Assembly (NCBI RefSeq): GCF_014534745.1
Contig: NZ_JACVVP010000009.1
Span: forward strand, 150,780 to 214,779
Reading direction: 5' to 3'
DNA length: 64,000 bases
Source: Flammeovirga sp. EKP202
GTDB lineage: Bacteria; Bacteroidota; Bacteroidia; Cytophagales; Flammeovirgaceae
The position numbers and the translations under genes are program-made. Numbering within the stretch: the stretch's first letter is position 1; each line of letters starts with the position of its first letter. Positions 46,585 to 57,929 of the stretch are shown here, piece by piece. The notes under the pieces were generated by a model. The model had not been told where the DNA came from and searched no databases. It was given only the letters and a program-made list of their open reading frames with translations.

Positions 46585-46598
46585 CTATATAATAATAA

Positions 46599-48485
46599 CT
46601 AAGAGTTCTTCTTTATTTGTTGGTGAAGACGACCAATTTCAAGTTCAAGCTCTACGATTTTCTTCTTCGCATTATTGAGTTCTTCCTTCGTGCTGATCAT
46701 AAGGCTCAAACTTTCTTTCATTGTCTTCTCCTGTATAACTAATTGTTCGTTCTTTAGTTGTGCTTTATCTAATAAAATACGAAGTTCTTTTTCTTTTTTG
46801 TCTTGATCAGAAATGTCTTGAATGTAGGCAATTCTTCTTACGCCTTCATTATTCTTGATTTCAGTAATGAATATTAAAGCTGTAAACACATCGCCAGAAG
46901 AACGTTTAAGTTTCATTGTTCTTCTGTTATTTATGGCTCTGTCGTAGCTCTTACCTAGTAAATCTGATATATTTCTTCCATCAGATACAATGCCTATTTG
47001 AAAGATATGTGATGCGGCAGGGTTTAGTTTCAATATTTGTCCTTCTTCATCAAAAGCGATCATGGCATCCATTGCTCTCTCAAAGAATAAAAGACTTTCT
47101 TCTTCTTGTGCTTCAAGCTGTACTTGTTTGACCTCCATTTCTTTTTTGGTCTCTTCAAGTAATTTCATGTTTTCACTAAGTGTTTCCTCTTTTTCTTTCA
47201 GTTCTTGGTTGGTTTTCTGAGCGTCATCCAAAAGCTGATTCGTTCTGAGGGTTGATCGAATTGTGCGAATCGTAAGGGCAATAGAAGGTGCTATTTCTGT
47301 TAGTAATGCTTTTTCTTGAGGATTATACTCTCTCAATGATCCTAACTCAATTACGCCCACTACGTCATTTTTAATGGCTAATGGAACAAGGAAGATATTT
47401 TTTGGAATAGCTTCGCCTAAGCCTGATTGAATAGGAGTGTAGTCCGTAGGTATATCAGAGATAAGTGTTGGGGTGTTTTTTAGGAATACTTCACCCACTT
47501 GTCCTTCTCCTTTTTTATAAACATCGCCTACTTTTTTTCTTCTATGCTGACTGTAGCATGCCGTAATTTCAAGGCAATCTTTCTCTTCATTATAAAGGTA
47601 AAAAGCACCAATTGCTGATTGAGTGTATTCGGTGATTTCTCGAAGTGTCTTTGTTGAAAGCCTTTTGATATCTTTAACGGAAAGTAATAATTCACTAATA
47701 GAAGATAAACCAGAAGCAATCCATCCTTGATTCTCAACATCCTCTTTTTGAATCCTAACTTGGTTACGCATTGAAATCAATAAGTTTCCTAAGATGTCGT
47801 TTTCATGAATATTATAATCTTCGTATAGTTTTCCGTTTTCGATGTCTTGAGCAAGCTTTGTATTCTCATCAATATGCATTTGATCTTCAAGAAAAATGGC
47901 ATATCGAGCATTTCTAAAACTTTGCTTTTTAAGTTGATTCGCAATAAAAATACATGCTAGATAGAAACTCAAGGCCACTAATGGGATAGAGACAATGCCT
48001 TTGAAAGACTTAGTAGTTAAACTTTCTTGATAAATCTGAGTGAGCCACATGTCCGAGCCAAGGAGTACTAATGAGACATACATTAGTACAGTCAGCATAA
48101 AATAGACCGTGAGTAAGTTTATATTTTGATAGAGCGATAAAAGTGCAAGAATCCCAAAAAAGGCAAACTGCCCATAAGGTGTTTGTGGAGACACCATGAG
48201 GTATTGTACCTGAAACAGGAAAAAGGTAAATGCTAAAATGTATCGCGTTGATGATGTATTTGTTGAGCCATATAAAAATATGAAGTAGACAAAAGTACTC
48301 ACTGTTGCCAAAGCCAAGGCGAGTATCCAATTTCCCGATTCAAAAGACAATCCAATCGCTAAAATAAATGACCCAATAAGGGTGTATTGCATTGCTCTAT
48401 CTAATCTTTTAAAGTTTTCATAATAATAACTTTCAACTCTCTCTCGGGTAGGTGTGAATTTATCTACTTCTTGCTCTATTGACAT
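46599..48485 (-). CDS. Membrane GAF/PAS sensor protein lacking an output domain
   Basis: A 628-aa signalling protein. Five or six membrane helices fill about residues 32-195 with only short loops. A linker with a HAMP-like pattern follows (about 200-260), then a GAF domain (about 265-425, with GAFYLYNEEKDCLEITACYS and FLVPLAIKNDVVGVIELGSL), a coiled coil, a PAS domain (about 470-575, ERAMDAMIAFDEEGQILKLNPAASHIF) and a terminal coiled coil to the end. I find no H-box, HATPase, GGDEF, PP2C or HTH, so it must signal through a partner. It follows a DUF4249 lipoprotein gene by 38 bp and precedes a flavin reductase gene by 14 bp. Confidence 0.88.
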   Translation of the reverse strand: MSIEQEVDKFTPTRERVESYYYENFKRLDRAMQYTLIGSFILAIGLSFESGNWILALALATVSTFVYFIFLYGSTNTSSTRYILAFTFFLFQVQYLMVSPQTPYGQFAFFGILALLSLYQNINLLTVYFMLTVLMYVSLVLLGSDMWLTQIYQESLTTKSFKGIVSIPLVALSFYLACIFIANQLKKQSFRNARYAIFLEDQMHIDENTKLAQDIENGKLYEDYNIHENDILGNLLISMRNQVRIQKEDVENQGWIASGLSSISELLLSVKDIKRLSTKTLREITEYTQSAIGAFYLYNEEKDCLEITACYSQHRRKKVGDVYKKGEGQVGEVFLKNTPTLISDIPTDYTPIQSGLGEAIPKNIFLVPLAIKNDVVGVIELGSLREYNPQEKALLTEIAPSIALTIRTIRSTLRTNQLLDDAQKTNQELKEKEETLSENMKLLEETKKEMEVKQVQLEAQEEESLLFFERAMDAMIAFDEEGQILKLNPAASHIFQIGIVSDGRNISDLLGKSYDRAINNRRTMKLKRSSGDVFTALIFITEIKNNEGVRRIAYIQDISDQDKKEKELRILLDKAQLKNEQLVIQEKTMKESLSLMISTKEELNNAKKKIVELELEIGRLHQQIKKNS

Positions 48486-48523
48486 ATCAAAAAATTTTAG
48501 ACTAAATAACCTCCATTCATCCT

Positions 48524-49513
48524 TTAATCTTCATAAGGAGGTTTAGTAGTAATACGATGTCCTTTGTAAGATATTGCGGAACCACAAAAAATACCAATGA
48601 CTAAGCCTTCACTTTGGTCGTTTGTGGCAATAATATTGGTAGGGACATTTGCTAATGGTCTAGCAAAAAGTCCTCCATTTGACATCTGAGTTCTTGATTG
48701 ACTTAAAAAATCAAAAGCATTTTCAGTGATAGAGTGTATTTCACAATATACAGAATCACCAATCTGGTAAAGCGGTGCATTGTTCTCAATTTCTTCTTCA
48801 CTTCTAGAAGGATTGATGCCACCACGAATAGGAGGAATAAAATAAGTGTCTTCTGTAAGAATATCGCCAAAATCACTTCTGCCAGGTGTGATGTCGAATG
48901 CAATGAGCAATTCATTACTTTTATTTAGGAAATCTCCATTCCTAAAAGTCTTGATCCAATAACAGTCATTTGGTCCGGCATAATCTTTTGCCCACAACTC
49001 TGCAGTGATTTTTTCATCTTCTTCTTTTTCTTCTCTTGATGTCTTAAAAATCAGAGAATCAATTGGAGGTACTCTTTCCAATGAAGTGTAAGCCTCAAAG
49101 GATAAATCCTGTTCTTGAAAATTAACATCGACTTCTAATTTGTAATAGTTGTCGTATCTGCCATCACCATCTCTATCGAAATCAGCGGGTCTTTGTCTTA
49201 CAATCAGTGTGTCAGCTTCCGTTGGAGGCGTCCAAGTATAGTAGCCGTCACTTTCATAGGTAAATGTGATGGTTTTACTGTTGACCAAATCGATCACTCT
49301 TACATTTGCATTTTCAACTAATGGAGGAGTATTGGGGTCGAAATAACCATTTGTATTGATAAGTCTTATTCTTTGCTTTTCAAACTTATTGTTAATGAAG
49401 CCATCTACTACAATTTGAGTTTTTCCTTGCGGAAGGTCTATCGTTATGACGTCCTCACATCCAAAAAGTAAGAGTGAAAGTATAGTGAAGATATATAATT
49501 TATTATTTCTCAT
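48524..49513 (-). CDS. DUF4249 lipoprotein
   Basis: A 329-aa lipoprotein (ILSLLLFGC lipobox) of the DUF4249 family, recognised by VITIDLPQGKTQIVVDGFINNKFEKQRIRLINT near the N-terminus and the overall two beta-sandwich pattern; NANVRVID and YTWTPPTEADTL fit a carboxypeptidase-regulatory-like first domain. DUF4249 genes in Bacteroidota almost always lie next to a TonB receptor, as here with only 3 bp between them, and probably act as its surface partner in the way SusD does. The ligand is unknown. Confidence 0.92.
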   Translation of the reverse strand: MRNNKLYIFTILSLLLFGCEDVITIDLPQGKTQIVVDGFINNKFEKQRIRLINTNGYFDPNTPPLVENANVRVIDLVNSKTITFTYESDGYYTWTPPTEADTLIVRQRPADFDRDGDGRYDNYYKLEVDVNFQEQDLSFEAYTSLERVPPIDSLIFKTSREEKEEDEKITAELWAKDYAGPNDCYWIKTFRNGDFLNKSNELLIAFDITPGRSDFGDILTEDTYFIPPIRGGINPSRSEEEIENNAPLYQIGDSVYCEIHSITENAFDFLSQSRTQMSNGGLFARPLANVPTNIIATNDQSEGLVIGIFCGSAISYKGHRITTKPPYED

Positions 49514-49516
49514 TGT

Positions 49517-51907
49517 TTACCATTTGAAGTTGAATGAAACAGAAGGGATGATATTTGCTAGTACAGAAAATTGAATCGCTTCATTTGCTGCCGGTTTTCC
49601 TTGTTCAGGTCTTTCATCTGAAGGTAAGAAATAAATTGAATAAGGATTTTTGCGAGCATAAGTATTGTAGACGCCAAAGATCCAGTAATGTTCCCATCTT
49701 CGATTAGGTTTTTTCTTTCCTTTTAGTGTGGCAGATATATCTAGCCTGTGGTAATAAGGAATTCTCTGATTATTTCTAACATCATCTACATTATGAGGGA
49801 TTCCGTAGCCTTGTATTTGTAATTGATTGGTAGGGAAAGTAGTTGGAGTTCCACTAATCAAAGAAAAGTTAGCCGCAAAAGACCACCTGTCATTCAACTC
49901 ATAAAAATTACTTAGCGTTAAGTTATGAGCTTGATCAAATCTTCTAGGGTAGTATTGACTTTGATTTATCCCTTCTGTGATTTGTTCAGACCTTGCGAGC
50001 GTGTAACTAAGCCACCCCGTATATTTTCCTTTTTTCTTTCTTAGATAAACTTCTAAACCATAAGCTCTACCGGTAGAATTCAATAAATCACCCTCTAAAT
50101 ACGGATTTAAGAGTAGGTCGGCACCGTTGATATAATCAATCAAATTACGCATGGGCTTGTAGTATACTTCTGTAGAAAACTCAAAAGTATTGTCTTTCAT
50201 ATTTCTAAAATACCCCAAGGCATATTGTTCTCCTCGTTGAGGGACAATATTGTTTGTACTTGGAGACCAAACATCAAGTGGTGATGCTGCAGAAGTATTT
50301 GAGATGAGGTGAATGTACTGAGCCATATGAGTGAAGCTTGCTTTAATAGAACTCTTCTCATTCAGTTGATATTTTATGGCAAGTCTTGGTTCAAGACTGA
50401 AGTAGGTTTTAACGGGTTCCCAATCACCATACACTCTTTCAGAATTTTCTACAGGATCTCTTCTCGTATTTGGAATAGCAGCCTCTTCGTATTCATAAGT
50501 AGTGACAGGACCTAAATAGGTAAATGAACTCCATCTTAAACCGTACTGTAACGTGATTTTGTCTGATAGTTTTTGGTCGTTTCCAATATAAAGTGCGTTT
50601 TCAAGTGCAAACTGATTTTGTAACTCAAAAGGAGGAAGTTCTTGACCTCCACTCATAGCGGAAGTAGTACCAGGAGAAAAATCATAATAAATTGATTGTG
50701 CACCCATAGTAATGGTATTGTTTTTTCCTAAATACCACGTGAATTCGGGTTTGATAGAATAGGTTTTTATTTGAGATTTCCAATCGAAAGCATCTGTTGC
50801 ATTTTGTCTGAAATTGAGATTATAATCATAATTTGATAGGTAGGCCACAGTGTTAAGTACTAGCTTATCATTGAATAAATGATTCCATCTGAAAGTACTT
50901 GTTATATTTCCCCAACCTGAGTCAAAAGATTCAGCATCTCCGAAGTTATCTCTTCCCCAATAGGCCGAAAGGTAAATTTTATTTTTTTCACTTAAGTCAT
51001 AATTCACCTTAGCAGTAAGGTCCCAGAAATTGAACTTAGAGCTTCTTAGATCTTCTTCTAGGAACGGTTTTGCTAAAATATCGATATAAGATCTTCTACC
51101 TGCCACTAAAATAGACATCTTATCTTTTATGATCGGAGCTTCCACACTCAAACGACTAAAAATTACACCAACTCCGCCATTTATACTTAGCTTTTCAGGA
51201 CTACTATCTTTCATTCTAACATCCAGAATCGAAGATATACGACCTCCATATTGAGCAGGGATACCACCTTTAATAAGTTTTACATCTTTTACTGCATCAG
51301 GATTGAAAACAGAGAAAAAGCCAAACAGGTGAGAAGAGTTAAAAACAGGAGCTTCATCTAATAAAACTAGATTTTGTCCAATTCCACCACCTCTGACATT
51401 AAAACCAGTAGCGCCTTCTCCAACAGAACTTACCCCCGGTAATAATTGAATGGATTTAATAACATCAACTTCACCAAGAAGAGCCGGGATTTTGAGCATT
51501 GTCTCAATGTCCATTTTTTGTGTACTCATTTGCACATCAGTGACATTCGCATCTTCTCTCTCTCCAGTAATTAAAACCTCGTCTAGCTCAGTCTTTGTAC
51601 CAGTTAATTCGATGTTTAATTTTTTGTTTTCATTGAGTTTTATCTTTTTTGAAAAGCTATTATAACCAACATACGTTGATTTAACGGTATACTCTCCTTC
51701 GGGAAGTGTCAATGAAAAAAAGCCATAATCATTCGTGACAACACCTGATTTTAATTCAGCAGTGTAAACGGTCGCACCAATAAGAGATTCGCCAGTTGCT
51801 CCATCTTTGATATAACCACTTAAGGTGTAATTTTTTGATTGTCCATATAAAAAAGTGGTGCAGAGCAGACTGAAGAGAATAAAAGTAATTTGCCTAAATT
51901 TTGACAT
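49517..51907 (-). CDS. TonB-dependent receptor, DUF4249-linked type
   Basis: A 796-aa outer-membrane receptor. The signal peptide ends near residue 23 (LLCTTFLYGQ), and a carboxypeptidase-regulatory-like domain (about 28-110, LSGYIKDGATGESLIGATVY) leads into a plug (about 125-235, GATGFNVRGGGIGQNLVLLDEAPVFNSSHLFGFFSVFN). The barrel follows and ends VSFNFKW. It is of the short 'TonB receptor plug only' type that pairs with DUF4249. Likely first gene of a four-gene minus-strand operon (gaps 3, 38 and 14 bp), divergent from glpD. Confidence 0.95.
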   Translation of the reverse strand: MSKFRQITFILFSLLCTTFLYGQSKNYTLSGYIKDGATGESLIGATVYTAELKSGVVTNDYGFFSLTLPEGEYTVKSTYVGYNSFSKKIKLNENKKLNIELTGTKTELDEVLITGEREDANVTDVQMSTQKMDIETMLKIPALLGEVDVIKSIQLLPGVSSVGEGATGFNVRGGGIGQNLVLLDEAPVFNSSHLFGFFSVFNPDAVKDVKLIKGGIPAQYGGRISSILDVRMKDSSPEKLSINGGVGVIFSRLSVEAPIIKDKMSILVAGRRSYIDILAKPFLEEDLRSSKFNFWDLTAKVNYDLSEKNKIYLSAYWGRDNFGDAESFDSGWGNITSTFRWNHLFNDKLVLNTVAYLSNYDYNLNFRQNATDAFDWKSQIKTYSIKPEFTWYLGKNNTITMGAQSIYYDFSPGTTSAMSGGQELPPFELQNQFALENALYIGNDQKLSDKITLQYGLRWSSFTYLGPVTTYEYEEAAIPNTRRDPVENSERVYGDWEPVKTYFSLEPRLAIKYQLNEKSSIKASFTHMAQYIHLISNTSAASPLDVWSPSTNNIVPQRGEQYALGYFRNMKDNTFEFSTEVYYKPMRNLIDYINGADLLLNPYLEGDLLNSTGRAYGLEVYLRKKKGKYTGWLSYTLARSEQITEGINQSQYYPRRFDQAHNLTLSNFYELNDRWSFAANFSLISGTPTTFPTNQLQIQGYGIPHNVDDVRNNQRIPYYHRLDISATLKGKKKPNRRWEHYWIFGVYNTYARKNPYSIYFLPSDERPEQGKPAANEAIQFSVLANIIPSVSFNFKW

Positions 51908-52064
51908 GTAGTTTACTGTAAGAGTGGATAAGTTAATGTAATATTACAATTACTAATTAAGGGTTAATTTGTTTAATAAAAATATAAAAATAAATCAAAA
52001 AAGAAGAGAATCTTATTAAATTACTTTTACAAAAGACTATAAAAATACACTTTAATACTAAGAT

Positions 52065-53624
52065 ATGATGAACAGGGATAAGATGCTTAGTGAGCTTAAA
52101 GCACTCGAAGAATATGATGTAATTGTGATCGGAGGAGGAGCTTCTGGCTTAGGTACAGCGCTAGATAGTTGTCTACGAGGCTATAAGACATTATTACTCG
52201 AACAACATGACTTTGCAAAAGGGACATCTAGTAGAAGTACAAAACTAGCACATGGAGGAGTAAGATACCTTAAACAAGGTGATGTTGCGATGGTCAGAGA
52301 AGCACTTAGAGAAAGAGGTTTAATGAAAGAAAATGCTCCTCACTTAGTTCACGATCAAAAGTTTATTGTACCAGTTTATGATTGGTGGGACGCTCCTTTG
52401 TATACAACCGGACTCAAAGTATATGATGTTATGTCTGGCAAATTAGGGTTAGGTCCATCAGAAATGATCTCAAAAGAAAGAACTATTGAACATATACCCA
52501 ACCTTAATCAAGAAGGGCTCCTTGGAGGAGTGAGGTATTATGATGGACAGTTTGATGATGCACGATATGCCATGACATTAGCATTGACCATTAGTGATTA
52601 TGGTGGGACGATTCTAAACCATGTGAAGGTAACGGGATTAATCAAAGATGATGACGAGAAAGTAAGTGGAGTACATGTCAAAGACATGCTTACAGAAGAA
52701 GCTTTTGAGGTCAAGGGAAAGATAATTGTCAATGCAACAGGTGTTTTTGTTGATAAAATCCTAAAAATGGACAATGAAGAACACAAAAGAATGGTGAGTC
52801 CAAGCCAAGGTGTTCATGTCATCTTAGATAAAGAGTTTTTACAGGGAGCATCATCAATCATGGTTCCTCGAACGAGTGATGGTAGAGTCCTGTTTGCAGT
52901 GCCGTGGTATGATAAAATAGTGGTTGGAACAACAGATACCCCATTGAAAAAAGTATCTCATGAGCCAAGAGCCTTGGAAGATGAAATAGATTTTATCCTT
53001 AAAACTGCAGCAAAATACCTCAACAAAACACCCACTAGAGCTGACGTGAAAAGTGTTTATGCTGGTTTGCGTCCTTTGGTTAAAAAGCAAAAAGCTGAAA
53101 CTAAAAATATTTCAAGATCACATAAAATTGTGGTGAGTGATTCTAATCTAATTACCATAGTTGGTGGTAAATGGACAACCTATAGACAAATGGCTGAAGA
53201 TGCTGTTGATACGATTGAAAGAGTAGGAAAATGGCCCGCTGTAAAATGTATCACAAAAGAAGTATTACTCCATGGCTATAAAAAAGGTTTGGACCGTTCA
53301 GATGTGAGGAGTGTTTATGGAAATGACCTTCAGAAGATCGATCAATTGACAGAAAATGTCCCTTCACTTAAAAAGAAATTACACAAAGACCTTCCTTATA
53401 CTTTTGCGGATATTTACTGGGGTACTGAATTTGAAATGGCAATGACATTAGAAGATGTTTTAGCTAGAAGAACACGTTGTTTACTTTTAAATGCTAAAGC
53501 AAGTATAAAAGTGGCTCCAAAAGTTGCAAAGCTTATGTCAGGAATATTAGGCAAAGATGAGGAGTGGGAAAATGAACAGGTGAAAAAATATAAGAAGTTA
53601 GCCAAGGGTTACTTATTAACCTAA
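52065..53624 (+). CDS. glpD: Aerobic glycerol-3-phosphate dehydrogenase
   Basis: A 519-aa FAD enzyme that oxidises glycerol-3-phosphate to dihydroxyacetone phosphate at the membrane, passing electrons to quinone. YDVIVIGGGASGLGTALDSCLRGY (about 18-41) is the FAD site, GTSSRSTKLAHGGVRYL (about 52-68) the family signature, and SQGVHVILDKEFL plus VPRTSDGRVLFAVPWYDKIVVGTTDT the substrate half. The C-terminal helical domain is complete. Two adjacent ATG codons (52065, 52068) could start it. No glpF or glpK nearby. Divergent from the TonB receptor gene. Confidence 0.96.
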   Translation: MMNRDKMLSELKALEEYDVIVIGGGASGLGTALDSCLRGYKTLLLEQHDFAKGTSSRSTKLAHGGVRYLKQGDVAMVREALRERGLMKENAPHLVHDQKFIVPVYDWWDAPLYTTGLKVYDVMSGKLGLGPSEMISKERTIEHIPNLNQEGLLGGVRYYDGQFDDARYAMTLALTISDYGGTILNHVKVTGLIKDDDEKVSGVHVKDMLTEEAFEVKGKIIVNATGVFVDKILKMDNEEHKRMVSPSQGVHVILDKEFLQGASSIMVPRTSDGRVLFAVPWYDKIVVGTTDTPLKKVSHEPRALEDEIDFILKTAAKYLNKTPTRADVKSVYAGLRPLVKKQKAETKNISRSHKIVVSDSNLITIVGGKWTTYRQMAEDAVDTIERVGKWPAVKCITKEVLLHGYKKGLDRSDVRSVYGNDLQKIDQLTENVPSLKKKLHKDLPYTFADIYWGTEFEMAMTLEDVLARRTRCLLLNAKASIKVAPKVAKLMSGILGKDEEWENEQVKKYKKLAKGYLLT

Positions 53625-53780
53625 TGTCAATATAAGCTGATCCTTTTTAGGAAATTTGTGGTGCTTTTAAGTAAACGAAGAAGAGGCAAGTTAGTTAGAT
53701 AGTATACAATTGAACAATGAGTGTGTTTGGCACTTATTACATCCATTACAATGTATATTAATCTACTAACTTGTTTTACT

Positions 53781-54713
53781 ATGAGGTGTTTCAATCTTTT
53801 TCTACTTCCATTAATGTTTCTAGTTTCGTGTGTAAACCTAGAGGAAGTACCTGTTGGTGTTAAACCTAATTTTGGGACAACTGAAATTGATATTAAAAAT
53901 GATACAACAATTACTTCAGCCAATTTATTTTGGTCTACAATTACCATTCATGAAGACGTGAGGGTTGATGTCGTTACGGCACAACTGACGTCATCTAAAT
54001 TTTTGATGAAGGAAGGGTCGTCAATAATGATTCATGGTAGTGCTCATATCACAGATGTTGATTTTATTGCTGAAGGTAAAAATGCAATATGTGGGAAAGA
54101 AGGCGTAAGATTAGATGTGGATGGTGTACAGTATATCATGCCGGAAGGAGGTTCATGTTTTGATACAGGAGATGATCTTCCTGTAGAACTCCTTTATTTT
54201 AAGACAACTTTAAAGGATAATGAAGTTTTGATTGAGTGGTCCACTGCGACTGAGATCAATAACGAAAAGTTTATTGTAGAAAGAAGTGTCGATAAAAAGA
54301 ATTGGGTGGGAATTGCCACAATTGAGGGTGCTGGTAACTCAAGTGTACCTTTAAAATACGATCATTTGGATCAGCAAGTCCCAAATGCAAGTATTATCTA
54401 TTACAGACTAAAACAAATGGATTTTGACGGGGCCACAACAATTTATGGACCTAGTGCTATTTCAAATGCTGATGTTGTACCTGAATTGACGGTCTATCCT
54501 AATCCAATTCGCTATGGTGAAAAATTAAATGTACTGTCTAATACCAATGGATTTGATGTCAACCTATTTGATTCGACAGGTCGGTTATATGGACAATTTT
54601 CAACAGATAATAATTATTTGGAGATCCCAATGATTTATGGAGTTGGTCTTCTTTTAGTTGAAGTGAAGACATTTTCGGGCAACACAAGGACAGAGAAAGT
54701 CATAGTTAACTAA
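53781..54713 (+). CDS. Lipobox protein with T9SS type A sorting tail
   Basis: A 310-aa protein of unknown role. I prefer ATG 53781 (MRCFNLFLLPLMFLVSC); ATG 53751 is in frame and possible. The N-terminus has a lipobox (FLVSC). The middle (about 40-145) is beta-rich with short hydrophobic repeats, perhaps a small beta-helix-like fold; about 150-235 resembles a fibronectin-like domain (ELLYFKTTLKDNEVLIEWSTATEINNEKFIVERS), and the last ~70 residues are a T9SS type A tail (LTVYPNPIRYGEKLNV... to the end). Lipobox and T9SS tail together are odd, since each sends a protein by its own route. Expected on the cell surface. Confidence 0.8.
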   Translation: MRCFNLFLLPLMFLVSCVNLEEVPVGVKPNFGTTEIDIKNDTTITSANLFWSTITIHEDVRVDVVTAQLTSSKFLMKEGSSIMIHGSAHITDVDFIAEGKNAICGKEGVRLDVDGVQYIMPEGGSCFDTGDDLPVELLYFKTTLKDNEVLIEWSTATEINNEKFIVERSVDKKNWVGIATIEGAGNSSVPLKYDHLDQQVPNASIIYYRLKQMDFDGATTIYGPSAISNADVVPELTVYPNPIRYGEKLNVLSNTNGFDVNLFDSTGRLYGQFSTDNNYLEIPMIYGVGLLLVEVKTFSGNTRTEKVIVN

Positions 54714-54766
54714 GCGAGTTTAAATAACTGATAGTGTTTTCGTGAAAAGATATTCCCTTTTTTCTT

Positions 54767-54774
54767 TAGTTTTG
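54767..54774 (+). promoter_or_regulatory. Possible -7 box for the HAD phosphatase gene
   Basis: TAGTTTTG fits TAnnTTTG 22 bp before the ATG; the -33 element is not clear. Confidence 0.4.
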
Positions 54775-54796
54775 CTAAAATTTAAATCAAAATACA

Positions 54797-55384
54797 ATGA
54801 GCAAAACAATCAAGATTCCTCAAGGCATCCAAGGTCTAATATTCGATATGGATGGTACTTTGGCTGATACAATGCCTACACATTATTTAGCATGGAAAAA
54901 GACATTAGCATCGGTAGGGTATGATTTTACTGAAGAAGAATTTTATAGTTTGGCAGGGATGTCAACGGAAAGAATCCTTGAGAAAATTGGAAAAGAGCAC
55001 GATATTGAAATGGATGTGCCCAAGCTTGCAGACTTGAAAGAAAAAGAGTATCTCCAATTAATTGATGATGTAAAGCCAATTGAACCTGTTTTCAAAATAG
55101 CAGAAGAAAACTACGGGAAAATGCCAATGGCAATTGGTACTGGAAATATTGATGAATTAATAGAACATACATTGACATCGCTAGGGGTTTACCATTGGTT
55201 TGATGTAAAAGTTGGAGCTGATCAGGTAGAAAACCCTAAACCTGATCCAGAGACATTTTTACAATGTGCGATTCGAATGGGAGTAGAACCTCGTTTTTGC
55301 TTAGTGTTTGAAGATGGAGACCCTGGGATTCAAGCTGCCAAAGCAGCAGGCATGAAAGTCATTGACGTTAGGGAGTATTTATAA
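54797..55384 (+). CDS. HAD-family phosphatase (YqaB / beta-phosphoglucomutase-like)
   Basis: A 195-aa HAD enzyme with an alpha-helical cap. Motif I is FDMDGTLADT (about 16-25) with the two catalytic Asp residues, motif II is the threonine of AIGTGN (about 114-119), motif III the lysine of NPKPDPETF, and motif IV the acidic FEDGDPGI. Closest in form to YqaB, which removes phosphate from fructose-1-phosphate and other small sugar phosphates; the substrate here is not decided. Single gene, strong terminator after it. Confidence 0.92.
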   Translation: MSKTIKIPQGIQGLIFDMDGTLADTMPTHYLAWKKTLASVGYDFTEEEFYSLAGMSTERILEKIGKEHDIEMDVPKLADLKEKEYLQLIDDVKPIEPVFKIAEENYGKMPMAIGTGNIDELIEHTLTSLGVYHWFDVKVGADQVENPKPDPETFLQCAIRMGVEPRFCLVFEDGDPGIQAAKAAGMKVIDVREYL

Positions 55385-55500
55385 GAATACAAAACCATAG
55401 CAGTAAATTAAGAAACGTTTTTTGATATATGTTTTTCGTCTGAAAATTATCACTTTCTAAGCGAATCTAGGAAGTATACATTTTCATATGGAAAAAATGA

Positions 55501-55537
55501 AATATCAGTAACCTACCTGGTTACTGATATTTTTTTA
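55501..55537 (+). terminator. Terminator after HAD phosphatase gene
   Basis: A perfect 13-bp stem (AATATCAGTAACC / GGTTACTGATATT), 5-nt loop and T-run. Confidence 0.92.
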
Positions 55538-55570
55538 TTAAAGCGTTTTACTCTATCTCTCAGTTTTATT

Positions 55571-55601
55571 TTTGAGATCTTGTTAATTTACAATAAGTTT
55601 G
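55571..55601 (+). promoter_or_regulatory. Bacteroidota-type promoter for outer-membrane protein gene
   Basis: A TTTG at 55571-55574, a 19-bp spacer and TAAGTTTG at 55594-55601 match the consensus. The leader would be about 55 bases. Confidence 0.6.
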
Positions 55602-55663
55602 TCTTAAATTTTTTGATGGAAGTATAAAAAATACTCCTCTCTTTTAATCTTACTTGTTGTATC

Positions 55664-56266
55664 ATGAGCAAACTATTAGCAACACTTTTATTAAGTGTTT
55701 TGGTGACTTCTTATTCATTTTCTCAAGAACCTATTTTCAAAAACGGGTTTGACTTAGAGTTTAATATCGCGATAACAGGGGATGGCTACTCATTACAACG
55801 CGATTATGTAGGTAAAGATAACGGTACAATTACTATTGGTTTTCAATTGGGTAATCATTGGTATGTTTATAGAAATAATAAATTAGGTATCGCAATTGAT
55901 GTGAATTGGTTGGATTTCGCGTATGGAAGAAAATCAAAAGAAACATCAAATTTAAATTTTATCGAGGTAGCTCTTGTTGAAGTGGGGCCTTTAGCGACAT
56001 ATGCTTTGACAAATGATATAGCCATTGAAGGGTACTGGAATATCCGACTAACTTTTTTGAGCACTTTTAAAAGTGATGATTGGGATATTGATGCTTTGAC
56101 TGATACTGCAAATGGAATTACAAACGCAATTGGGCTAGGGGTTAAACTTAAAAAGTACTACGTTGGATTAGAAAGTACTTTTGGATCAGTAAAGGATAGA
56201 AGAAGAGCTATTAGTCGAAAGTTAATGTTGACTCAGTTTCGTTTTATAGGAGGATTTAAGTTTTAA
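55664..56266 (+). CDS. Predicted outer-membrane beta-barrel protein
   Basis: A 200-aa protein with a clear signal peptide (LLATLLLSVLVTSYSFSQ). The mature part alternates polar and hydrophobic residues in strand-length blocks (FDLEFNIAITGDGYSLQRDYV, GTITIGFQLGNHWYVYR, YYVGLESTFGSV) and ends in an aromatic residue (FRFIGGFKF), as outer-membrane barrels do; 8 to 10 strands would fit. No family recognised. It has its own promoter and no operon partner. Confidence 0.75.
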   Translation: MSKLLATLLLSVLVTSYSFSQEPIFKNGFDLEFNIAITGDGYSLQRDYVGKDNGTITIGFQLGNHWYVYRNNKLGIAIDVNWLDFAYGRKSKETSNLNFIEVALVEVGPLATYALTNDIAIEGYWNIRLTFLSTFKSDDWDIDALTDTANGITNAIGLGVKLKKYYVGLESTFGSVKDRRRAISRKLMLTQFRFIGGFKF

Positions 56267-57880
<1,614 letters not shown>

Positions 57881-57929
57881 TTAGAAGTTAACCATATTTT
57901 CGCACTGTAACTAGGTTGCAGTCGGGTTG

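Noticed and set aside
46599..48485. Histidine kinase call for the GAF/PAS protein
   Set aside because: No phospho-acceptor histidine box or HATPase motif is present.
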